In this document: positions 58,754 to 64,000 of the stretch, in pieces | Layout: the number at the start of each line of letters is the position of its first letter | How positions within the stretch are numbered: position 1 is the first letter of the stretch | Assembly (NCBI GenBank): GCA_035294145.1 | Contig: DATGLL010000203.1 | Span: 1 to 64,000, forward strand | DNA: 64,000 nucleotides | Direction of reading: 5' to 3' | Source: CADDZO01 sp035294145 | GTDB taxonomy: Bacteria > Chloroflexota > Dormibacteria > Dormibacterales > Dormibacteraceae | The notes under the pieces: model-generated | What the model was told of the DNA's origin: nothing | Databases searched by the model: none | Seen by the model: the letters and a program-made list of their open reading frames with translations, nothing else | Position numbers and translations under genes: made by a program

Positions 58754-59245
58754 ATGGTGGAGGGCATGCGGAACCCACTGAAGGTCGTGATCGCAGGCTT
58801 GGGCGGCCTGGTGGTCGCTGTCGGTGTGGTCGTGATCACGCTCTCCGCCGTCGGCATCCACCTCAACGACTCGGCATCCACCCCCAGCGCCGTGCCCGCG
58901 CCGGCGCCGTCCAGCGTCCCCTCGCCCCCGCCGGCACAGTCGCGGCCGGCGGCCCGAGCGGTGGCCCAGGCTGTGCTCCAGGCCGAGGCGCAGGTGTTGG
59001 GCATGCCGCCCCGGCAGCTCACCCAGCAGCTCCGTCAGGGGACCACCTTGAGTCAGCTGGCGGCCCAGAAGGGCATCGACCAGGCCAGCTTCCAGGCCCA
59101 GCTGGTGCAGGACGTGAAGCCCATCCTTGACCAGGACGTGCAGAGCGGCGAGCTCACCGCCGCCCAGGAGCAGCAGGCGCTGCGACGGCTGAGCACGCAG
59201 ATCCCCCGCTGGTCGCAAGCCACCCCGAGCCGGGCCACTCAGTGA
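58754..59245 (+). CDS. Membrane-anchored extracytoplasmic protein with short helical repeats
   Basis: The 163-aa product has an N-terminal membrane helix (VVIAGLGGLVVAVGVVVITLSAVG, about residues 11-34), a Ser/Pro/Ala-rich linker, and a helical domain with LGMPPRQLTQQLRQGTTLSQLAAQKGI followed by a Gln-rich end. The motif 'L.. LR.G.SL..IA...G' recurs in uncharacterised exported proteins of Gram-positive-type bacteria. Start ATG 58754; ATG 58766 (MRNPLK) is an alternative. A strong hairpin follows at 59290-59317. Confidence 0.65.
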   Translation: MVEGMRNPLKVVIAGLGGLVVAVGVVVITLSAVGIHLNDSASTPSAVPAPAPSSVPSPPPAQSRPAARAVAQAVLQAEAQVLGMPPRQLTQQLRQGTTLSQLAAQKGIDQASFQAQLVQDVKPILDQDVQSGELTAAQEQQALRRLSTQIPRWSQATPSRATQ

Positions 59246-59289
59246 GGCCGTGCCCCTCGGATCGTCTTCCCCCTTTCCCCTCGTTCTTG

Positions 59290-59317
59290 GCGGGAGGCCC
59301 TTCCCAGGGCCTCCCGC
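59290..59317 (+). terminator. Strong hairpin after the exported helical protein
   Basis: An 11-bp perfect inverted repeat GCGGGAGGCCC / GGGCCTCCCGC with a 6-nt loop, 45 nt after the stop. It probably separates this gene from the BNR/MoaD operon. No T-run. Confidence 0.6.
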
Positions 59318-59417
59318 ATCCTGGCCCGGCGCCATCGTGCCTCGGCGCTGCGTCGCCCCGAACCGGCTGACGGCGGGCATGGCGATCCCCCTGCGCGTCG
59401 ACGGCCGTTCGAAGCGA

Positions 59418-59423
59418 TACAGT
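59418..59423 (+). promoter_or_regulatory. TACAGT -10 box before a 10-codon leader ORF
   Basis: TACAGT ends 6 nt before GTG 59430, exactly the leaderless spacing seen elsewhere in this window. The main BNR gene starts 88 nt further on, with its own ribosome-binding site. Confidence 0.5.
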
Positions 59424-59429
59424 GGCTTG

Positions 59430-59462
59430 GTGAGACACACCGCGGCCGGGAGGGTCGCGTGA
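59430..59462 (+). CDS. Possible 10-residue leader peptide upstream of the BNR/MoaD operon
   Basis: GTG at 59430 opens a 10-codon ORF (V/MRHTAAGRVA, stop TGA at 59460-59462) placed for leaderless translation. The 48 nt between it and the next gene contain a GGCCGG-AG-CCGGCC stem (59463-59476). This layout suits translational or attenuation control, but the peptide has no run of one regulatory amino acid. It may instead be chance. Confidence 0.3.
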   Translation: MRHTAAGRVA

Positions 59463-59510
59463 GGCCGGAGCCGGCCCCGGCGCTGGCGCTGTCCGCCGAA
59501 GGAGGGAAAA

Positions 59511-60614
59511 ATGGCCATGGCCCACCTCATCGCGCTCATCGGCACGCGCAAAGGCCTCTTCCTCGCCCGCCGGCCGAAGGGTGGGGGTCGCTGGGAGCTG
59601 GACCCCATCCGCTTCGCCAACCTGGAGGTCTATGCGGTCGGGATCGATGCCCGCGGCTCCACGCCCCGGCTCTTCGCCGCCCCCCGGAGCCTGCACTGGG
59701 GAGCCTCGTTGGTCCACTCGGACGACCTGGGCACGACCTGGGTCGAGCCTGAGCGGGCCCCGATCGCCTTCCCGGAGGCGACGGGCACCGCGCTCGTCCG
59801 CGTCTGGCAGATCCAGCCCGGTCCGGCCCATGCGCCCGGCCTGGTCTACGCGGGGGTCGAGCCTCACGCCCTCTTCCGCTCCGAGGATGGCGGCCTCAGC
59901 TTCTCGCTCGTGACGGGGCTGTTCGACCACCCGCACCGCGCTCGCTGGACGCCTGGGAACGGCGGCGCCTGCCTGCACACCATCCTGCCCGACCCAGCCG
60001 ACGCCCAGCGGGTCACCGTGGCCATGTCCGCCGCCGGCGTCTACCGGACCAGCGACGGCGGCGAGACCTGGGAACCGGCCAACCGGGGCATCCAGGCGTA
60101 CTGGATGCCGGAGGGCCAGCGCTACCCGGAGTTCGGGCAGTGCGTGCATCGCCTGGCCATGCATCCCTCACGACCCCGTCGGTTCTTCGCCCAGAACCAC
60201 TTCGGCGTCTACCGCACGGACGACGGCGGCGACTCCTGGCGGCCGATCGAGTCGGGCTTACCGAGCACCTTCGGCTTCCCCGTGGTCGTCCACCCACACC
60301 GGCCGGACACGGTCTTCGCCTTCCCCCTTCGCGCCGACGGGGAGCGGTTCCCACCGGGGGGCCGCTGCTGCGTGTATCGCACCGACGACGCGGGGGGGAG
60401 CTGGCGGCCGCTCGGTGAGGGGCTGCCCCAAGGCTCCTACTACGCGGCGGTCCTCCGCGACGCCATGTGCGCCGACGACGGCGATCCGGCCGGGATCTAC
60501 CTGGGCACCCGGCTCGGTGAGGTGTACACGAGCCGGGACGGCGGCGAGTCCTGGGAGCAGGTCGCCTCCAGGCTCCCGGACGTCCTGTCGGTGCGGGCGG
60601 TCGCGCTGACGTGA
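59511..60614 (+). CDS. BNR/Asp-box beta-propeller protein (sialidase-like fold)
   Basis: The 367-aa product is a beta-propeller with at least six Asp-box repeats (S/T-x-D-x-G-x-T/S-W/F): SDDLGTTW, SEDGGLSF, TSDGGETW, TDDGGDSW, TDDAGGSW, SRDGGESW. Annotated as exo-alpha-sialidase-like by fold, but no signal peptide is present, so it is probably cytoplasmic and not a secreted sialidase. The ATG has a good GGAGGG. Its stop overlaps the GTG start of a MoaD/ThiS-like protein (GTGA), which strongly links the two. Confidence 0.85.
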   Translation: MAMAHLIALIGTRKGLFLARRPKGGGRWELDPIRFANLEVYAVGIDARGSTPRLFAAPRSLHWGASLVHSDDLGTTWVEPERAPIAFPEATGTALVRVWQIQPGPAHAPGLVYAGVEPHALFRSEDGGLSFSLVTGLFDHPHRARWTPGNGGACLHTILPDPADAQRVTVAMSAAGVYRTSDGGETWEPANRGIQAYWMPEGQRYPEFGQCVHRLAMHPSRPRRFFAQNHFGVYRTDDGGDSWRPIESGLPSTFGFPVVVHPHRPDTVFAFPLRADGERFPPGGRCCVYRTDDAGGSWRPLGEGLPQGSYYAAVLRDAMCADDGDPAGIYLGTRLGEVYTSRDGGESWEQVASRLPDVLSVRAVALT

Positions 60615-60886
60615 GCGCGACGCTCGTCCTCCCTGGCGTGCTGCGAGAGCACGTGGGGGGGCGCCGGGCGCTGCCGGTTCAGGGGTCGACCGTGCGCGAG
60701 GTGCTGGATCGGCTCGCCGTGGAGTGGCCCGCGCTCGAGCGTCGCCTGCGCGACGAGCAGGGCGGCTTGCGACCCCATGTCCTGCTCTTCGTGGGCGAAC
60801 TCAACGTTCGCGATGCGCTCGGGCTGGACACCGCCGTGCCCGATGGGGCGGAGCTGTACGTGGCCCCAGCGGTGTCCGGTGGCTGA
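60611..60886 (+). CDS. MoaD/ThiS-like sulfur-carrier (beta-grasp) protein
   Basis: The 91-aa product has the beta-grasp order: LVLPGVLREHVGG, STVREVLDRLAVEWP, LRPHVLLFVGELNVRDALGLD, and DGAELYVAPAVSGG ending in Gly-Gly, the tail that is activated to a thiocarboxylate in sulfur carriers. It might serve molybdopterin, thiamine or cysteine-type sulfur transfer; no moaE, thiG, or activating E1 gene is in the window. Translational coupling to the BNR propeller suggests a shared task, perhaps with the propeller as partner. Confidence 0.85.
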   Translation: MSATLVLPGVLREHVGGRRALPVQGSTVREVLDRLAVEWPALERRLRDEQGGLRPHVLLFVGELNVRDALGLDTAVPDGAELYVAPAVSGG

Positions 60887-60917
60887 ATCGGGTCCCTCCC
60901 TTCCTCTCCTCGCCTGC

Positions 60918-61985
60918 TCAGGAGGCCTTCCCACCGGACCGCAGGTGGCGGGTGAGGAGATGGGCCAGGGCGCGCAGGCTGCCCTGGATGCCGGAGGGCG
61001 CCGCCAGCACCACCCCAATCAGCACCAGCCCGTAAGCCGCCAGGGCGAGGTTGGAGCTGACGCTGCTGTTGAGGTGCAGGGAGCCGGAGGCCGAGGTCGC
61101 CCACTGGGGCACGTAGACGAGGAAGAGGGCTCCCCACCACGCCCCCAGCAGGCTGCCGGCGCCGCCCAAGACCATGCCGGCGAGGAGCCCGATGGAGAGG
61201 GCGGGGGTGAACTCGCCGGGGTTGACGATGGCCGTGCCCAAGCCGAGCAGCCCGCCGGAGAGGCCGGCGCAGGCCGCGCTCACGGTGAAGCACAGTACCT
61301 TGGTGCGGCCGACGTGGATGCCGGCGAGGGCGGCTGCCGCCTCGTCGTCGCGCACGCTGCGGAAGGCTCGGCCGACGTGGCTGCTCATGAGGTTGGCAAG
61401 GAGCACGAGGGTGGCCAGGGTGGCCAGCAGGCAGATCCATGCCAGCCAGCGCTGCGGGTCGACGCCATCAGGGGGCGTCGGCGGTGGCACTGAGATCCCC
61501 TCCTCGCCTCCGAACACCCAGGCGAACCGGACCGTGACCTGGGGGAGCCCCACCGCCAGGGCCAGGGTCAGCCCGGCGAGGTACGGACCCCGGAGCCGGG
61601 TGGCGGGCAACCCGACGATGAGCCCCAGCAGCCCGCTGGTGACCGCCGCCGCGGCCACCGCCAGCCCCAAGGGGGCCTGCTCGTCGACCAGGAGCATGGC
61701 CGTCGTGTAGGCGCCGACCGCCATGAAGGCCCCGTGGCCGAGAGAGATCTGGCCGTTGCTCCCCGTCAGCACCGTGAGCCCGGCGAGCGCCAGAGCGTAG
61801 ACCGCCACCTGGGCGAGCTGGAAGTCGTCGTAGGGGCTGAGCGCGGAGGTGAGGAGCAGAAGGCCCACCGCCGCCGCCAGCCCCAACGACAGGTGACGGG
61901 CCATGGGTTGGCCCCACAGCCGCCGGAGGCACGCTCGCCATCGCGCCCTCGGGGCCGCGATCGGCTCTGGCGCGACCGCGGGCAT
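60918..61985 (-). CDS. livM: Branched-chain amino acid-type ABC transporter permease (LivM)
   Basis: One of two membrane subunits of a high-affinity importer (HAAT family). The 355-aa product has about ten membrane helices and the family landmarks YALALAGLTVLTGSNGQISLGHGAFMAVGAY (about 75-106; GQxSLGH.AF) and VRDDEAAAALAGIHVGRTKVLCFTVSA (EAA-like cytoplasmic loop, about 225-250). It is the last gene of a livG-F-H-M cluster, 1 nt after livH. The periplasmic binding protein gene is not in view, so the substrate (branched-chain amino acid, amide or urea) is unknown. Confidence 0.9.
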   Translation of the reverse strand: MPAVAPEPIAAPRARWRACLRRLWGQPMARHLSLGLAAAVGLLLLTSALSPYDDFQLAQVAVYALALAGLTVLTGSNGQISLGHGAFMAVGAYTTAMLLVDEQAPLGLAVAAAAVTSGLLGLIVGLPATRLRGPYLAGLTLALAVGLPQVTVRFAWVFGGEEGISVPPPTPPDGVDPQRWLAWICLLATLATLVLLANLMSSHVGRAFRSVRDDEAAAALAGIHVGRTKVLCFTVSAACAGLSGGLLGLGTAIVNPGEFTPALSIGLLAGMVLGGAGSLLGAWWGALFLVYVPQWATSASGSLHLNSSVSSNLALAAYGLVLIGVVLAAPSGIQGSLRALAHLLTRHLRSGGKAS

Positions 61986-61986
61986 C

Positions 61987-62865
61987 TCACACCCTCCGCA
62001 CGGCCGTTCGGGAGAAGATCCCCTCGGGCCGAACGACGAGCACCGCCAGCAGGATGATCAGGGCCCCCACCGTCTGGAGGCTCGACCCTAGATAGCCGCC
62101 GACGTAGGAGAGGGCCAGGCCGGTGATCAGCCCGCCTACCAGCGCCCCCAGTGGGCTGTCCAGCCCCCCCATCACCGCGGAGACGAAGCCGAAGACCAGG
62201 ACGGTGTCCATGTTGTTGGGGTAGAGGAGGACCTTGGGAGCAACCAGGACCCCGGCCAGGGAGCCGGCCAGGGCCGCCAGCGCCCACCCCAGGGTCAGGA
62301 TGCGCCCGACCCGGACCCCGAGCAGGCGGGCCACCTCAGGGGCGAAGGCCGAGGCTCGCATGCGCAAGCCGAGGGCGGTGAGGCGGAAGAGGACCAAGAT
62401 GCCGAGCATTAGCCCCAGCACCGTGAGCAGCGTGAACAGGTCGAAGCTGGAGAAGGCGACCTGGCGGTTCCCCAGGCGGAGCCCGACCTGGGAGAAGTTG
62501 GCTGGGAAGGAGCGGTCGCTGCCGCCCCAGACCGCCCCGGCCACGGCCTCGAGCAGGATCAGGAGTCCCAGGGTCACGATCACCCGGCTCAGATCGGATG
62601 CCCCCGCGAGCGGGCGGATCAGGAGCCGCTCCACGCCTGCCCCCAAGACGAACCCCAGACCCAGGGCGACCGCGAAGGCCGCCCAGTAGTCGACCCCGCG
62701 GTCGATCAGGGTCGCCGCCACATACGTGGTGAAGGTGGCCATCGCGCCCTGGGCGAAGTTGACGATCCGAGTGGCCCGCCAGATCAGCACCAGGCCCAAG
62801 GCCACGGCTGCGTAGATCAGGCCGTAGGTCACGCCGTTGAGGGTCAGGTCCAAGAGCCGTTCCAT
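61987..62865 (-). CDS. livH: Branched-chain amino acid-type ABC transporter permease (LivH)
   Basis: The second membrane subunit. The 292-aa product has eight or so helices, LTLNGVTYGLIYAAVALGLVLIWRATRIVNFAQGAMAT at the N-terminus (described as the LivH signature with NFAQG), and a late RMRASAFAPEVARLLGVRVGRILTLGWA loop that contacts the ATPase. It lies 105 nt after livF and abuts livM by 1 nt. Confidence 0.92.
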   Translation of the reverse strand: MERLLDLTLNGVTYGLIYAAVALGLVLIWRATRIVNFAQGAMATFTTYVAATLIDRGVDYWAAFAVALGLGFVLGAGVERLLIRPLAGASDLSRVIVTLGLLILLEAVAGAVWGGSDRSFPANFSQVGLRLGNRQVAFSSFDLFTLLTVLGLMLGILVLFRLTALGLRMRASAFAPEVARLLGVRVGRILTLGWALAALAGSLAGVLVAPKVLLYPNNMDTVLVFGFVSAVMGGLDSPLGALVGGLITGLALSYVGGYLGSSLQTVGALIILLAVLVVRPEGIFSRTAVRRV

Positions 62866-62970
62866 CTCCTCCCGGTCCCCTTCCGCAAGGTTCCGTTCAC
62901 CGTCGGCCCGGCCTGGCCCCCTGTTGGGGAGGCGTGACCGGGGCTGGCCGCGCCGTCGCCGCCCTCCACC

Positions 62971-63678
62971 TCAGAACCCCAGGTAGTGGTGGCGAAGGGC
63001 GCTGTCCGCCGCCACCGCGGCTGCGGCCTCGGCCACCACCACTTGACCCAGGTTGAGCACGACCGCCCGGTCGGCGATGGAGAGGGCGCTGCGGGCGTTC
63101 TGCTCGACCAGGACCACGGTCAGCTCCCCGGCCCGGGTCAGCTCGCGCAGCAGGGCCATGAGCCGGGCCGCGACCAGGGGGGCTAGACCGAGCGACGGCT
63201 CGTCCAGCAGGAGCACCCGTGGTCGGGCCATCATCGCCCGTCCGATGGCGAGCATCTGTCGCTCCCCGCCCGAGAGCGTCGCCGCCGGTCGGCGCCGTCG
63301 CTCCATCAGGGCGGGGAAGCGCTCGTAGACCTCGCTCAGCGCCCGGCGGCGGTCGACCCGGTCCCGCCGCCAGAGCGCCCCGAGGCGGAGGTTCTCGTCG
63401 ACCGTGAGTTCCTCGATGATCCCTCGTCCCTCGGGCACGTGGGCCACGCCGCGACGCGCGATCTCCTCCACCGGCAGCCGGGTCAGCTCCTCCCCATCCA
63501 TGCGGACGCTGCCCGAGGCCGCCCGGGTCAGGCCGGTGATGGCTCGGAGCAACGTCGTCTTGCCGGCCCCGTTCGCCCCCAGCACCGCCACGATGCTTCC
63601 CCGCTCCACCCGGAAGGACACGTCGCGCAGCGCCTGCACGGGGCCGTAGAAGACCGAGAGCCCGCTAACCTCCAGCAC
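62971..63678 (-). CDS. livF: Branched-chain amino acid-type ABC transporter ATPase (LivF)
   Basis: The 235-aa product has Walker A GANGAGKTTLL near residue 36, GVAHVPEGRGIIEELTV, signature LSGGERQMLAIGRAL-type (here AIGRAMM), Walker B VLLLDEPSLGLAP near 155, and a switch His replaced by Gln in VLVEQNARSAL, as usual for LivF. GTG 63678 is chosen; the ORF is open 21 codons further but homology starts at VLEVSGLSVFYG. It overlaps the end of livG by 14 nt. Confidence 0.92.
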   Translation of the reverse strand: MLEVSGLSVFYGPVQALRDVSFRVERGSIVAVLGANGAGKTTLLRAITGLTRAASGSVRMDGEELTRLPVEEIARRGVAHVPEGRGIIEELTVDENLRLGALWRRDRVDRRRALSEVYERFPALMERRRRPAATLSGGERQMLAIGRAMMARPRVLLLDEPSLGLAPLVAARLMALLRELTRAGELTVVLVEQNARSALSIADRAVVLNLGQVVVAEAAAAVAADSALRHHYLGF

Positions 63679-64000
63679 CGTCGGCCTCCGACCCGGCGAT
63701 CGCCTCGCCGAGGTACGCAGTGGTGACCTGGGGGTCGGCACGGATCACCTCAGGGGTGCCGCTTGCGATCACCCGGCCGAAGTCGAGCACCACCAGCCGG
63801 TCGCAGGTGGACATGACCAGGTCCATGTGGTGCTCGATCAGCAGCACCCCCATCCGTGATCGCAGGTCCAGCAACCGCGACCTCAGGTCCTCCATCTCGC
63901 GTTCGGAGAGGCCGCTGGCGGGCTCGTCGAGCAGCAGCAGGCTGGGCTCGGCCATGAGGGCCCGGCCCAGGGCGACGCGCTTCTGGATGGCGTAGGGGAG
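63665..64000 (-). CDS. livG: Branched-chain amino acid-type ABC transporter ATPase (LivG), 5' part beyond the window
   Basis: The C-terminal 111 residues are visible, entering at the signature region (LPYAIQKRVALGRALM), then Walker B LLLLDEPASGLSEREM, the switch His in LLIEHHMDLVMSTCDRLVVLDFG, and the Liv-specific end VTTAYLGEA. Stop TAG at 63665-63667. The rest, including Walker A, lies beyond base 64000. Gene order livG-livF-livH-livM on the minus strand. Confidence 0.92.
   Translation of the reverse strand, partial: LPYAIQKRVALGRALMAEPSLLLLDEPASGLSEREMEDLRSRLLDLRSRMGVLLIEHHMDLVMSTCDRLVVLDFGRVIASGTPEVIRADPQVTTAYLGEAIAGSEADGAGG

Noticed and set aside
1..64000. CRISPR arrays, tRNA/rRNA genes, transposases, phage genes
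   Set aside because: Looked for by eye; no regular direct-repeat array, no cloverleaf-like sequence and no transposase, integrase or structural phage protein was seen.

Overview
The window is a 64 kb piece of very GC-rich chromosome packed with short operons on both strands. I see no rRNA, tRNA, CRISPR array, insertion sequence, integrase or phage gene. The content points to an actinobacterium or a neighbouring terrabacterial lineage (Chloroflexota or Dormibacterota type). The reasons are coenzyme F420 genes with an F420-dependent glucose-6-phosphate dehydrogenase, a UPF0182 membrane protein, a mycobacterial-type IlvG-like acetolactate synthase, a ChlI/MoxR-like ATPase resembling mycobacterial Rv0958, a ubiquitin-fold/ParA-like ATPase of type VII secretion flavour, frequent GTG starts, and many TANNNT boxes 5-10 nt before start codons (leaderless mRNAs). 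The phylum is inferred, not proven.

Layout. 1-1295: structured non-coding DNA with a dispersed repeat, then birA. 1496-4099: small membrane protein, fgd, fbiD/cofC and cofE/fbiB, translationally coupled (F420 use and synthesis). 4208-7275: Upf1-like SF1 helicase with zinc ribbons plus an EVE-domain protein. 7656-12556: a hypothetical protein, a GCS2-type ligase, a putative glycoside hydrolase, three very small genes and a metallo-beta-lactamase-fold hydrolase. 12802-16520: class I aldolase fbaB, alkyladenine DNA glycosylase, a compact GGDEF protein and a thiolase. 16656-23514: nuclease-like/HPRT fusion, UPF0182 protein, FAD oxidoreductase, GNAT and methyltransferase. 23515-28295: cluster of DnaA-box-like 9-mers, double-length ThyX homologue, IlvG-like enzyme and glutamate dehydrogenase. 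28402-33031: ParB-like protein, ABC transporter, anti-sigma and ECF sigma factor. 33074-35784: queuosine-salvage protein (DUF2419), a second EVE protein and divergent tgt. 35785-38430: second repeat copy and a disordered-GNAT protein. 38450-47900: DinB-like protein, zinc ribbon protein, ChlI-like AAA+, Ldh-family dehydrogenase, THUMP methyltransferase, membrane protein plus Nudix, acyl-CoA dehydrogenase, Ubl-ParA protein. 48175-52645: HTH-TPR regulator, membrane protein, greA, M24 peptidase and Fur-family regulator. 52796-64000: DapF homologue with both catalytic cysteines replaced by serine, sulfurtransferase, GNAT, zinc ribbon protein, SagB-like oxidoreductase, 5'-3' exonuclease, cupin, anchored protein, BNR/MoaD pair, and a Liv-type ABC transporter running off the right edge.

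How the parts work together. The F420 operon makes and uses a deazaflavin cofactor. fbaB, fgd, gdh, ilvG-like, thiolase and acyl-CoA dehydrogenase genes cover central carbon, nitrogen and fatty-acid steps. The tgt/DUF2419 pair suggests tRNA queuosine made by salvage. The most unusual items are the DapF homologue without cysteines, the tandem ThyX whose signature is split between its two halves beside DnaA-like boxes, the tgt-EVE-DUF2419 locus with an altered TGT loop, the helicase-EVE pair, the HPRT fusion and the Ubl-ParA fusion.
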